Shown here one piece after another: positions 49,780 through 58,905 of a DNA stretch of 64,000 bases. Under the pieces are notes generated by a model. That model was given only the letters and a program-made list of their open reading frames with translations, did not search any database and was not told where the DNA came from. Each line of letters begins with the position of its first letter. Within the stretch, counting starts at the first letter, position 1. The stretch is taken from assembly GCA_902799965.1 (NCBI GenBank), contig CADCCO010000004.1, positions 1-64,000 on the forward strand, in the 5' to 3' direction. Origin of the DNA: an uncultured Spirochaetaceae bacterium. Lineage in GTDB: Bacteria; Spirochaetota; Spirochaetia; Treponematales; Treponemataceae. Both the position numbers and the translations under genes were made by a program.

Positions 49780-52425
49780 ATGGAACAATACCTCGTAACA
49801 GGAATGTCTTGCGCAGCCTGCGCAGCCCGCGTCGAAAAGGCCGTCAAAAAAGTTGGCGGCGTGACTTCGTGCGCGGTGAGCCTTTTGACAAATTCTATGG
49901 GCGTTGAAGGCAGCGCCGACCCGCAAGAAATAATTCAAGCCGTTCAAGCGGCGGGCTACGGCGCGGAACTAAAGGACGGCGAGCGCAATCAGGAATCGGA
50001 CGCAAGCTCAAAAAACGCCGCTTGCCAACAGAAATCGTTTGCAAGCCAAAGAAGCGGCGCGTCCGACGCGGACGATCTTGCCGACACGCAAAGCCCCGCG
50101 CTTTTAAGGCGCCTTTGTTTTTCGCTCGCCTTTTTGCTTCCGTTAATGTATCTTTCGATGGGCCGCGCGATGCTGGGCTTTCCGCTCCCAAAATTCTTGG
50201 AGCAAAATCCGCTCGCGATTGGCCTTGCGCAATTGCTTTTGTCGGCGGCCGTTCTTGTGGCAAACCAAAAATTTTTTACCGGCGGAATCGGCTCCCTTTT
50301 GCGCGGCGGCCCAAACATGGACAGCCTTGTGGCGTTGGGAAGCGGAGCCAGTTTTGTTTACAGCGCAGCCGTTCTTTTTAAAATGACCGCCTTGGCCGCA
50401 AGCGGGAACGGCGGCACGGCTCACGGCGCCCAAAATGCCGGAGCGCTTTTGCATGACCTTTACTTTGAAGGCGCCGCGATGATTCTCGCCTTGATAACGG
50501 TCGGAAAACTGCTTGAGGCGCGATCCAAAGGAAAGACGACAAACGCGCTGAAGGCGTTGATGAAACTTTCGCCAAAGGTTGCCACTCTCGTTCGCGACGG
50601 AAAGGAAGTTTCCGTTCCGATAGAAGAAGTCAAGGCCGGCGACGTTTTTGTCGTACGCCCCGGGCAGAGCTTTCCTGTTGACGGAATCGTTTTGGAAGGA
50701 AGCGGCGCGGTTGACGAGTCGGCCTTGACCGGCGAAAGCCTTGCGGTCGACAAAAAGGCCGGCGACAAAGTTACGGGCGGAACCTTGAACCAAGCGGGCT
50801 TTTTAAAATGCCAGGCGACTAGGGTAGGCCAAGACACGACGATAAGCCAAATAATAAAAATGGTCGAGGGCGCGGCGGCGACAAAAGCTCCGGCGCAAAA
50901 AATCGCCGACAAAGTTTCGGGCGTGTTCGTTCCTGCGGTAATCGCGATTGCGGCGGTTGTTTTTGCGGCGTGGCTTTTTGCCGGAAAAGATTTTGGATTC
51001 GCGCTTGCGCGCGCGATTAGCGTTTTGGTAATCAGCTGCCCTTGCGCGCTGGGGCTAGCCACGCCGGTCGCGATTATGGTAGCCAACGGAGTCGCGGCGA
51101 AAAACGGAATTTTGTTCAAGACCGCCGCCGCTTTGGAAGAAGCCGGAAAGATAAAAGTCGCCGCTTTGGACAAGACCGGAACGATAACCCAAGGCCAGCC
51201 GCGCGTGACTGACATTTTTTGCGCCCAAGGCGTTGAAGAACGGGAATTGCTTGAGGCCGCGCTTGACGTTGAGCAAAACAGCGAGCACCCTCTTTCTAAG
51301 GCGATTTTGTCTTACGCAAAAGAGTCGGGACTAGCCGCGCGGCCTGTCACAAATTTTGCGGCGCTTGCTGGGCGCGGCGTTCAAGCCCTTGGAGCGGACG
51401 GCCAAGAATTGCTAGCCGGAAGCGTCGATTTTGTGGCGGAACGTTTGCAAGGCCAAGATGGCGCGAACCAAGATGGATTGCAAGACCAAGAAGCGGCCGC
51501 CGCGAACGGAAATTGGCCGCAAGACAAAAATATCGCCGCCGCCCTTCGAGCCGCCGAAGAATTCTCGGCGCAAGGAAAAACGCCGCTTCTTTTTGCGCGC
51601 GGAAAAAAATTGCTCGGCGCAGTCGCCGTTTCCGACACGATAAAAGAAGACTCTGCCGCTGCTGTCCGCGACTTGCGTTCGCTTGGAATAAAGACCGTAA
51701 TGCTTACCGGCGACAAGCAAAGCGCCGCGGCCTTTGTCGCCGGGCTTGCCGGCGTTGACCAAACGCTCGCGGGCTTGCTTCCCGACCAAAAGGCGGCGGC
51801 TATTGAAGGCCTTAAAAAAGAAGGCAAGGTCGCGATGGTTGGCGACGGCATAAACGACGCGGTTGCCCTTACCGCCGCCGACATTGGAATCGCAATTGGC
51901 GCGGGCACGGACGTGGCGATTGACGCGGCGGACATCGTTCTTGCAAAAAATTCTTTGCGCGGCGCTGTGACGGCAATCCGCTTGAGCCGCGCCGCCCTTA
52001 GCAACATAAAGCAAAATTTGTTTTGGGCCTTTTTTTACAACGCGCTTGGAATCCCATTGGCGGCCGGCGCTTGGATTTGGCTTTTGGGCTGGAAGATGAA
52101 CCCGATGTTTGGCGCGGCGGCGATGAGCCTTTCAAGTTTTTGCGTGGTGACCAACGCGCTGCGTTTGAATTTCTTTAGAGCAAAAAAGAGCCGCGATGCC
52201 GGCAAGGAGAAGAATATGAAAAAGACTATCAAAATCGAAGGCTTGATGTGCGGCCATTGCGACGCCCGCGTCAAAAAAGCGCTTGAAGCCGTTCCCGGAG
52301 TCGCCTCGGCCAACGCCGACCACGAAAAAGGCCAAGCGGTGGTTGAGCTTTCCGCCGACGTTAGCGATGACGCGCTCAAGGCCGCCGTCGAAGCGCAAGA
52401 CTACAAAGTTTTGGGAATTAATTAA
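49780..52425 (+). CDS. copA: Copper-translocating P-type ATPase with C-terminal CopZ-like domain
   Basis: The product is 881 residues. An N-terminal metal-binding domain has GMSCAACAARVEKA. The channel motif is ISCPCALGLATP (CPC near 422), phosphorylation is at DKTGT (Asp464), the actuator loop is LTGES, and the hinge is MVGDGINDAVAL (about 686-697). It exports Cu(I). The linker between the first metal-binding domain and TM1 (about 70-105) and a loop before the hinge (about 555-590) contain dispersed repeat units. After the last membrane helix the frame continues through KKSRDAGKEKN into a complete second HMA domain (GLMCGHCDARVKKALE), normally a separate chaperone. The start is leaderless. 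Confidence 0.93.
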   Translation: MEQYLVTGMSCAACAARVEKAVKKVGGVTSCAVSLLTNSMGVEGSADPQEIIQAVQAAGYGAELKDGERNQESDASSKNAACQQKSFASQRSGASDADDLADTQSPALLRRLCFSLAFLLPLMYLSMGRAMLGFPLPKFLEQNPLAIGLAQLLLSAAVLVANQKFFTGGIGSLLRGGPNMDSLVALGSGASFVYSAAVLFKMTALAASGNGGTAHGAQNAGALLHDLYFEGAAMILALITVGKLLEARSKGKTTNALKALMKLSPKVATLVRDGKEVSVPIEEVKAGDVFVVRPGQSFPVDGIVLEGSGAVDESALTGESLAVDKKAGDKVTGGTLNQAGFLKCQATRVGQDTTISQIIKMVEGAAATKAPAQKIADKVSGVFVPAVIAIAAVVFAAWLFAGKDFGFALARAISVLVISCPCALGLATPVAIMVANGVAAKNGILFKTAAALEEAGKIKVAALDKTGTITQGQPRVTDIFCAQGVEERELLEAALDVEQNSEHPLSKAILSYAKESGLAARPVTNFAALAGRGVQALGADGQELLAGSVDFVAERLQGQDGANQDGLQDQEAAAANGNWPQDKNIAAALRAAEEFSAQGKTPLLFARGKKLLGAVAVSDTIKEDSAAAVRDLRSLGIKTVMLTGDKQSAAAFVAGLAGVDQTLAGLLPDQKAAAIEGLKKEGKVAMVGDGINDAVALTAADIGIAIGAGTDVAIDAADIVLAKNSLRGAVTAIRLSRAALSNIKQNLFWAFFYNALGIPLAAGAWIWLLGWKMNPMFGAAAMSLSSFCVVTNALRLNFFRAKKSRDAGKEKNMKKTIKIEGLMCGHCDARVKKALEAVPGVASANADHEKGQAVVELSADVSDDALKAAVEAQDYKVLGIN
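50000..50062 (+). repeat. Two dispersed repeat units in the copA linker
   Basis: Units start at 50000 (ACGCAAGCTCAAAAAACGCC) and 50039 (TTGCAAGCCAAAGAAGCGGC). They encode ASSKNAACQQ and ASQRSGAS. Confidence 0.5.
51445..51502 (+). repeat. Two dispersed repeat units in the copA catalytic loop
   Basis: Units start at 51445 (TTGCAAGGCCAAGATGGCGC) and 51479 (TTGCAAGACCAAGAAGCGGC). They encode LQGQDGANQDGLQDQEAAAA, about 30 residues absent from typical CopA proteins. Confidence 0.65.
52216..52425 (+). CDS. Possible separately translated CopZ-like copper chaperone
   Basis: An in-frame ATG at 52216, codon 813 of copA, is preceded by AAGGAG at a 6-nt spacing. It would give a free 69-residue HMA protein starting MKKTIKIEGLMCGHCD. 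This is the size and sequence type of CopZ. It may be made alongside the fusion. That is an inference from the internal ribosome binding site. Confidence 0.55.
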   Translation: MKKTIKIEGLMCGHCDARVKKALEAVPGVASANADHEKGQAVVELSADVSDDALKAAVEAQDYKVLGIN

Positions 52426-52456
52426 TTTCCGCAAAGTATGATGTTGATAATTCTGC

Positions 52457-53413
52457 ATGAGGAAAATGAAAGTGGCAAAAGAACATATTCCCGCAATTTC
52501 AATAGTTGTTCCGTGCTTTAACGAAGAGGAAGCAATTCCGCTGTTTTACGAAGAGACTTCGCGCGTTTTAAAAACGATGTCCTTGTCGTCTTATGAATTT
52601 GTTTTTGTCGACGACGGTTCCTCGGACAAAACGCTTGATGTTTTGCGAGGCCTTTCTTCAAAAGACAAAAAAGTTCGCTTTGCAAGCTTTAGCCGAAATT
52701 TTGGCAAGGAAGCCGCCATTTACGCTGGGCTTGAAAAGGCTTGCGGGGACTATGTCGCTCTTATGGATGTGGACTTGCAAGATCCTCCGTCGCTTTTGCC
52801 TCAAATGTTTGACGCGCTAAAAAAAGAAGGATATGATTGCGCCGCTACCCGCCGCGCCACTAGAAAAAACGAACCTCCAGTCCGTTCTTTTTTCGCGCGG
52901 CGATTTTACAAAATCATGGGCGCTATGAGCGATGTTCCTGTCGTTGACGGCGCGCGCGATTTTAGGTTAATGACAAAACAATATAAGAACGCGGTTCTTT
53001 CTTTGATTGAGCGCAATCGATTTACAAAAGGAATTTTTCCGTGGGTGGGCTTTAAGACAAAATGGTTCGCTTACGAAAACATTGAGCGCGCGGCTGGAAA
53101 GACAAAATGGTCGTTTTGGAAATTGTTTTTGTATTCGATTGACGGAATTATCGGTTTTTCCACAAAGCCGCTCGCTTTTTCAGCTGTGGCTGGAGTTTTG
53201 TCGCTTGCAATCGCCTTTGCGTTCGTGATTTTCATAGCGGTTAGAAGGATTGTCTATGGCGACCCGGTACAGGGTTGGGCAAGCCTTGTGTGCTTTGTCA
53301 CGTTTTTTTCAGGCTTGCAATTGTTCTGTTTGGGCATTAGCGGGCTTTACATTTCAAAAATTTACACGGAAGTAAAGCAAAGGCCAATTTTCATTGTAAA
53401 AGAGGAAAAGTGA
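52457..53413 (+). CDS. GT2 glycosyltransferase, polyprenyl-phosphate sugar type
   Basis: The product is 318 residues. The GT-A domain shows SIVVPCFNEEEAIPLF, FVDDGSSDKTLDVL and ALMDVDLQDPPSLLP. ERNRFTKGIFPWVGFKT is typical of GtrB/DPM1-like transferases. Two C-terminal membrane helices (about 235-258 and 275-300) fit GtrB. It should move a sugar from a nucleotide donor to undecaprenyl phosphate. The next gene, 4 nt after the stop, encodes a GtrII-like transferase that would use the product. Confidence 0.9.
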   Translation: MRKMKVAKEHIPAISIVVPCFNEEEAIPLFYEETSRVLKTMSLSSYEFVFVDDGSSDKTLDVLRGLSSKDKKVRFASFSRNFGKEAAIYAGLEKACGDYVALMDVDLQDPPSLLPQMFDALKKEGYDCAATRRATRKNEPPVRSFFARRFYKIMGAMSDVPVVDGARDFRLMTKQYKNAVLSLIERNRFTKGIFPWVGFKTKWFAYENIERAAGKTKWSFWKLFLYSIDGIIGFSTKPLAFSAVAGVLSLAIAFAFVIFIAVRRIVYGDPVQGWASLVCFVTFFSGLQLFCLGISGLYISKIYTEVKQRPIFIVKEEK

Positions 53414-53417
53414 AATT

Positions 53418-55328
53418 ATGGAAGAAGGAAAAAATAAATCGCTGGCTGCGATGAGGGGGTTAATTTTTCTTTTTGCAGTCGCGGGAATTTTCTCGCTCGC
53501 TTTGTTCATTCCGCAATTTAGGGATAGGATTATTTTGCTTGCTGAATTTTGTCTGGGAAGGCAATTGACTGGCAGCGTTTGGCATGAAAGAATGTTCAAC
53601 TGGGAAGTGTATTTCTTGTTTTTCGATTTATTCATCTGCTTCATTATTTATTTTTCCTTTTTGCGCTTTAATAAGCTTGCGTTTTCAAAAGGCGCTTCAT
53701 GGGCTGCGAAAATTCTTTTTTTTGCGGCGCTGTTTTTTTGCCAACCGATTGTTTGCGTGTCTTTAAAAATCAAATTAATTTTTTGCGCGATTCCTGTTCT
53801 AGAAATGTTGGCTTTTTTATGCTTTGTTTCTTATGACGAGAAGGAGCGAATTCAAAAACACATAGTAAGCCCAATATCTAATGTCTGGCGCGCGCTTGCT
53901 ACAAAAAGAACGCTTTGTTTTTTCGCGTTTTTTGCCTTGTTCCTTTTCTTTTGCTTCTTTGCAATATTGACTGTTTATGAAACAAATTCGCCTATTGACA
54001 CAGAACGATTGTTTTTAACGGGGTTGGGCGACGGTTTTTTGGGGCAGCATAGATATTTTTCATTTCTAACTTTAACATTGTTTCATTCATCAGTTCTTTT
54101 TTACAATGCGGTTCCATTGATGCGAATGATTGGAATTCTTGAACTCTCGCTGTGCGGCATTGCGTTGAGCTATGTTTTTACGAAAAGAGTTTCAGCCTTG
54201 TCCTTGCTTGCGGCCCTTCCAGCAGTTTTGTCGCCATGGTTTTTGCACAATATGTCTTATGTGTATGACCCTGCGTTTCATCCGCTTTCCATGCTCTTTG
54301 GAATTCTTCCATTTTTGTTTTCCGAAAGCATTGGCGCGTTTGTAGCGGCAAGCGTAGTCTGCAATTACCTTATGTGCTTGACATACCAGCTTTCTTCGGG
54401 AATATATGTGATTATGGCTCTGCAATTCGCTTTGATTCAATATTTGATATATAAGCGGGAGCTAAAAAGCGTCGCGAAATTTCTTGGGCTTGCGGCTGTA
54501 TCCTATTTTATTCCTCTTGCTTTTTATGAATTCGGTGTGTTTTATATTATGCCCTGGAACGATTATGCCAACGGAACTTTGCCGCCGCTTGCAAAAATTC
54601 CCTTTTGCGTTCTTGCTAATGCAAAAACTTATTTCCAAAGGCTTTATTGCGATTTGGGAAATTCGGCGCTTCGATACTTGTATGTCGCGATATTGCTTGG
54701 CGGAATTATTTCTGTCGCATTGCGCTCAAAGCGAAACAAGTTTGCGGCGTTTGCCATAACGTTCTTTGTGTCGGCTCTTTCTTTGGCGCTTAGTTTTGGA
54801 ATTCCGCTGGCCTTTGAAAAGCCGCTTTGGAGTTCGCGGGCGTTCATTGGTATCGGAGTCTTTATGTCCATGCAAGCGTTCAGCCTTATTCATTTTCCTA
54901 GTGAACGAATTGCGAAGCGCGCCGCGCCTGTTTTGCTTGGCGTGTGCGCCTATTATTTAACGCTGTTCGCTTACGCTTATGGCGCCGCGCTTTATCAGCA
55001 AAAAGTATATGTCGAGGCGAGAGTGAATCCATTGGTCGCGGATTTGAACGCTCTGAACGCTAATCCAAGCGAAATTGAGCTGCAAATTGACGGCGACATA
55101 GGGCTTGCTCCTGCCGCGCTTTTTTCCGCAAGAACATTTCCTATGCTGACTAAAATGATGTATTCCCGCGCGGAAGGTGGCGCGTTCGTTTTTCTTTTGG
55201 CCCAGCGCGGAGTCGGGAAGCCAATGCTTTTTACGGACTTTGAAAAATATGATTTGCGGCTTGTTGTTGAGCGTTCCTTTTACATTATTTACGGCGACGG
55301 AAAGCATTATAGAATATTGCTAAAATGA
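53418..55328 (+). CDS. GtrII-type membrane glucosyltransferase
   Basis: The product is 636 residues with about thirteen membrane helices. NSPIDTERLFLTGLGDGFLGQHRY near residues 192-215 and the NYLMCLTYQLSSGIYVI helix resemble the polytopic glucosyltransferases of the GtrII family, which transfer sugars from lipid carriers outside the membrane. The soluble C-terminal part is short. It is coupled to the GT2 gene upstream, which would supply lipid-linked sugar. The acceptor is unknown. Confidence 0.7.
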   Translation: MEEGKNKSLAAMRGLIFLFAVAGIFSLALFIPQFRDRIILLAEFCLGRQLTGSVWHERMFNWEVYFLFFDLFICFIIYFSFLRFNKLAFSKGASWAAKILFFAALFFCQPIVCVSLKIKLIFCAIPVLEMLAFLCFVSYDEKERIQKHIVSPISNVWRALATKRTLCFFAFFALFLFFCFFAILTVYETNSPIDTERLFLTGLGDGFLGQHRYFSFLTLTLFHSSVLFYNAVPLMRMIGILELSLCGIALSYVFTKRVSALSLLAALPAVLSPWFLHNMSYVYDPAFHPLSMLFGILPFLFSESIGAFVAASVVCNYLMCLTYQLSSGIYVIMALQFALIQYLIYKRELKSVAKFLGLAAVSYFIPLAFYEFGVFYIMPWNDYANGTLPPLAKIPFCVLANAKTYFQRLYCDLGNSALRYLYVAILLGGIISVALRSKRNKFAAFAITFFVSALSLALSFGIPLAFEKPLWSSRAFIGIGVFMSMQAFSLIHFPSERIAKRAAPVLLGVCAYYLTLFAYAYGAALYQQKVYVEARVNPLVADLNALNANPSEIELQIDGDIGLAPAALFSARTFPMLTKMMYSRAEGGAFVFLLAQRGVGKPMLFTDFEKYDLRLVVERSFYIIYGDGKHYRILLK

Positions 55329-55456
55329 TTGTTTTGCCGCACGGCGCGTTTTGCCGGCAGTTGTGTTTCCGCATAAAAAAGCGGCGCCTTTACTAGAAAA
55401 AAAAATCGCAATGTGATAGAATGTTTTCGCGCCTAAAAAGGCGCCTTGAGGATTCT

Positions 55457-56881
55457 ATGTCTTTCATTTCGTTAACATTCGCAGTTTTCTTTTTTGTTTT
55501 TGTCTGCCTATATCATTTGGCGGGGCGCTTCGCAAAAAACGGCGCGTTGGCTCAAAAGATTTTATTTTTGGCCGCAAGCCTTGTTTTTTACGCGGCCGCG
55601 GATTTGCGCTTTGTTCCTTTTTTAGCGTACGCGATTCTTCTTTCTTACTTTGCCGCGATTATTTTGGATTCTGAAACGCAAAAAAACAGGAAGGCGCTTT
55701 TCGCGCTTTTTATGGCGGCGGATTTTGTTCCGCTTTTGTTTTGCAAATACAATCCGTCGCATTTTATTTTTCCGCTGGGCATATCATTCTTTACATTCCA
55801 GAGCGCGGGCTACATCGCCGACTGCCAAACAAAGAAGATTCGCGCGGAAAGGAATTTTTTGAACGTCGCGCTTTTTATAAGTTTTTTTCCGACAATTTCA
55901 AACGGCCCTATTCAGCGCGCGCAAAAGCTTATTCCGCAGTTCAGCGAAGTCCATCATTTTGAATATGAGTCCGCGGCCGACGGCGTCAAGCTGTTCGCGT
56001 GGGGCATGTTCAAAAAGCTTTGCGTCGCGGACAGAATCGCGGCCTACGTAAATTACGTTTACGGCGGCGCGGAAAGCCAGTACGGCAGCGCCCTCGTACT
56101 GGCCACCGTTCTTTATTTCTTTCAGATATACTGCGATTTTTCGGGTTACAGCGACATGGCTATCGGCGCGGCCAAGTATTGCGGCTTTGACGTTGGGAGG
56201 AATTTCAACTATCCGTACATCGCGCAGAGCGTCGGCGATTTTTGGCGCCGCTGGCACATTTCGCTGAGTTCTTGGTTTAGAGATTATGTTTACATTCCTC
56301 TTGGCGGAAGCCGTGTCGCCCTGCCAAGAATTTACCTTAATCTTTTGATTACGTTTTTGGCGTCCGGCATTTGGCACGGCGCGGGCTGGACGTTCGTTAT
56401 TTGGGGCTTGCTCCACGGAATTTTTATATGCGTTGGCCGGGCCACAAAATCTTTTTGGGAAAAATCGCGCCTTCCGCCTCTTGTCCGCGTGTTGATAACA
56501 TTTAGCCTTGTGGCCTTGTCTTTGGTTTTCTTTAGGGCAAAAGACCTTGGGCAAGCGTTTTTGGTGATGAGAAAGACGGTCGAATTCCCGAAAGCCGCCG
56601 CGGCCCTTTTTGCTTCCGGCGTGGGAATAAAAGATTTTGCAAAAGAAATCTTTGCCTTGAACAACGGCGCCTACGGTTATTTTAGCGGAATGGCGGCGAC
56701 AATGATCTTGTTGTGCGCGATGTGCGCTTGCGAGATAACCGTCAGGAAAAGCGGCGGCGTTGAGTGGATGAAAAAACGGCCGGCGGCTTTGCGATGGCTT
56801 TTGTATTTTGTTCTTTGCGCCGTGATATTCTATTGCTCTAAAACTGATATGTCCGGCAATTTCATATACAATAATTTTTAG
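55457..56881 (+). CDS. MBOAT family O-acyltransferase (first copy)
   Basis: The product is 474 residues from the ATG at 55457, which follows GAGG; the frame is open to 55421. About ten membrane helices are present. The region FQIYCDFSGYSDMAIGAAKYCG with NFNYPYIAQSVGDFWRRWHISL and GIWHGAGWTFVIWG contains the conserved MBOAT histidine and asparagine. It is related to AlgI and DltB and should transfer acyl groups to an extracytoplasmic acceptor such as a glycan. The SGNH-like gene downstream (9 nt) is its natural partner. Confidence 0.93.
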   Translation: MSFISLTFAVFFFVFVCLYHLAGRFAKNGALAQKILFLAASLVFYAAADLRFVPFLAYAILLSYFAAIILDSETQKNRKALFALFMAADFVPLLFCKYNPSHFIFPLGISFFTFQSAGYIADCQTKKIRAERNFLNVALFISFFPTISNGPIQRAQKLIPQFSEVHHFEYESAADGVKLFAWGMFKKLCVADRIAAYVNYVYGGAESQYGSALVLATVLYFFQIYCDFSGYSDMAIGAAKYCGFDVGRNFNYPYIAQSVGDFWRRWHISLSSWFRDYVYIPLGGSRVALPRIYLNLLITFLASGIWHGAGWTFVIWGLLHGIFICVGRATKSFWEKSRLPPLVRVLITFSLVALSLVFFRAKDLGQAFLVMRKTVEFPKAAAALFASGVGIKDFAKEIFALNNGAYGYFSGMAATMILLCAMCACEITVRKSGGVEWMKKRPAALRWLLYFVLCAVIFYCSKTDMSGNFIYNNF

Positions 56882-56890
56882 GAATACGCT

Positions 56891-57928
56891 ATGAGAAAGT
56901 TTTGCTTAAAGGCTCTTGCGGCGCTTGCGTTTGCAGGCTTGCTTTGCGCGGTGAATTGCTATTTTGACACGTTCAATGTTTTTCATTGGAAGAACATTCG
57001 CATTACAGGCGCTTCTTCCAACGCGAATTTTATAAAGACAAAATACATTTTAAGCGAAAAGAAAAAATTCAACGCCTTTATTTTTGGATCTTCCAGAGTG
57101 GGAGACATTCCGCAAGACAAATTGCCGGCAGAGCGCGACGGCGTTCCGCTAAGATGGTACAACATGACATATCCTTTGGGCACGCCGTCCGAGCAGTATT
57201 TGACGCTTGAAACGTTCTTAAAGAACGGCGTCCAGGTTGAAATGGTTCTTCTTGGCTTTGACGAGCTTGCCATGTACCAGTCAATTGAAGAGCACAAAAG
57301 CGAATTGGCGCGGCTGCCCTACCAAATGTATGAAGAGAATAAATTCAGCTTCTACAAGAACTACGTTCAAAAAACCGTTCCGCTTTCGATAGCAAAACAA
57401 ATTTTAAAATACAACGAAAAGGAACACGAGGAAGAAAGGGATTTCTTTTACAGTTACGGCGGAGTTCCTTTGACTCTTGTTGTTGACGAAGATCCGCGTC
57501 CGGAGCGCTTTGAGCCGATTTGCGCGGTTGAATACCTAAAAAAAGAAGCGCCCAAAGACATACTCAACATCGCCGCTTTGTGCAAGGAGCGCGGCATTGA
57601 ATTGATTCTTTTTACAAATCCGCTCTACAAGTCAACATACCTCGAAGCCGTAAAGGGCGGCTACTTTGATTTCCTAAAGGACGTCGCGCAAGGCTGCGAA
57701 TTTTATAATTTTTCTTCTTTGAACAATTACACAACGGACACGCGCTATTATTTTGAAAGCACGCATTACAGGCCGATTTTAGGCTTGGCTCTGGAGGAGT
57801 TTCTTTTTGGAAGCGAGGCCGAGCGCGAGAAAATAAAATCGGCCGCGGGCGACGGCTTGTTTGGCCAAAAAATAAATTCCAAAAATGTTGATGAAATCGT
57901 GAAGCGGCTTGAGGCGCAGCTGGACTAA
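56891..57928 (+). CDS. SGNH-like periplasmic protein paired with MBOAT 1
   Basis: The product is 345 residues with one N-terminal membrane anchor or signal sequence (LKALAALAFAGLLCAVNCYF). FIFGSSRVGDI near residue 65 resembles block I of SGNH/AlgX-like hydrolases, and TDTRYYFESTHYRP near 283 carries a plausible catalytic histidine. Such proteins finish the transfer of an acyl group by partner MBOATs. Its stop overlaps the convergent SGNH-like gene by 4 nt. Confidence 0.75.
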   Translation: MRKFCLKALAALAFAGLLCAVNCYFDTFNVFHWKNIRITGASSNANFIKTKYILSEKKKFNAFIFGSSRVGDIPQDKLPAERDGVPLRWYNMTYPLGTPSEQYLTLETFLKNGVQVEMVLLGFDELAMYQSIEEHKSELARLPYQMYEENKFSFYKNYVQKTVPLSIAKQILKYNEKEHEEERDFFYSYGGVPLTLVVDEDPRPERFEPICAVEYLKKEAPKDILNIAALCKERGIELILFTNPLYKSTYLEAVKGGYFDFLKDVAQGCEFYNFSSLNNYTTDTRYYFESTHYRPILGLALEEFLFGSEAEREKIKSAAGDGLFGQKINSKNVDEIVKRLEAQLD

Positions 57929-58896
57929 AGGGCGTTGCAGCGCTTTAAGTCTTCGTACAACTGCTTTGTGTACAGCTCCACGCCCTTGTCGTTCAAATGC
58001 ATGGCGCTGTTGTATATGCAGTCTTTTGGAAATTCATTCTCTGAAAGCGTCGAAATAATCGGCGCGTCAATATTCTTTTTAAGATAGGATTCGTAGTCCG
58101 CTTTTTCTTTGGCGGAACTGGCGACGCTTCCCTTGTGCGCGGGCGGAAAAGCGATGTACAAAGCCGCGCCCTTGCTTTTGCAAAAATCGTTCAGTTCGTT
58201 CAAGACATCAAAGCATGTCACGTTTATGAAGTCCTTGTCGCGCCTTATGCTTGGCTCAAGTTCCGCGGGCGAAATGTCCGGCAGAATTGACGGGCGCGGA
58301 AAAATATAATTTCCGGTTTCTTTGTCAAAAGCGTCCGCCCTGTATGACGGGTTTTCCATCGCTTCTTTTTTAAGAAGGTTCTTTTTTATCCCTTTGTGAA
58401 ACACGTTGTACATTTTTATGAAAATCGCGCGCGGAAAGCTTTTTGCGACCGCAAACGGATGTTTTTTCGCAAAGTGCGTGAACAAGTCCCAGTCGTCTTC
58501 AAGGCAAAGGTATATCAAGTCCATTCCAAAATCGTTTTTCCAAAACGGCATAAAGGGGAACACAAGGATGTCGCCCTTGTTGATGAATCTTTTCGCGCTC
58601 TCCGACACAAAGGACATTCCCATCGCGCTGTTAATGCCCAATGTGTATGACGGCCGCTGGGAAAGGCTCGCGAGCAAGTCCGAGTCGACTGAAAAATTAA
58701 CGTACGAGCCGCCCCAAACAATTATTTTTGGCTGGCCGTCGGCGCGTTCCAACGCGTGGTATTGGTAGTTGAAGCCCTTTTGGTATGAATCGTCAAACGT
58801 TGGCGGCATGACAAAATACGCGTAGTAAAAAATCGCCGCAAGAACGGCCGCGGCAAAAAACGCCAAGCAAATTGTTTTAGCGAATAGTTTTTTCAT
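57925..58896 (-). CDS. SGNH-like periplasmic protein paired with MBOAT 2
   Basis: The product is 323 residues with an N-terminal anchor (TICLAFFAAAVLAAIFYYAYFV). WGGSYVNFSVDSDLL near residue 60 gives a block I-type serine, and NSAMHLNDKGVELY near 300 the histidine. It is only distantly similar to the protein at 56.9 kb. It lies directly downstream of the second MBOAT gene, 9 nt apart, so the two should act together. Confidence 0.72.
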   Translation of the reverse strand: MKKLFAKTICLAFFAAAVLAAIFYYAYFVMPPTFDDSYQKGFNYQYHALERADGQPKIIVWGGSYVNFSVDSDLLASLSQRPSYTLGINSAMGMSFVSESAKRFINKGDILVFPFMPFWKNDFGMDLIYLCLEDDWDLFTHFAKKHPFAVAKSFPRAIFIKMYNVFHKGIKKNLLKKEAMENPSYRADAFDKETGNYIFPRPSILPDISPAELEPSIRRDKDFINVTCFDVLNELNDFCKSKGAALYIAFPPAHKGSVASSAKEKADYESYLKKNIDAPIISTLSENEFPKDCIYNSAMHLNDKGVELYTKQLYEDLKRCNAL

Positions 58897-58905
58897 CTTA
58901 TGCCC

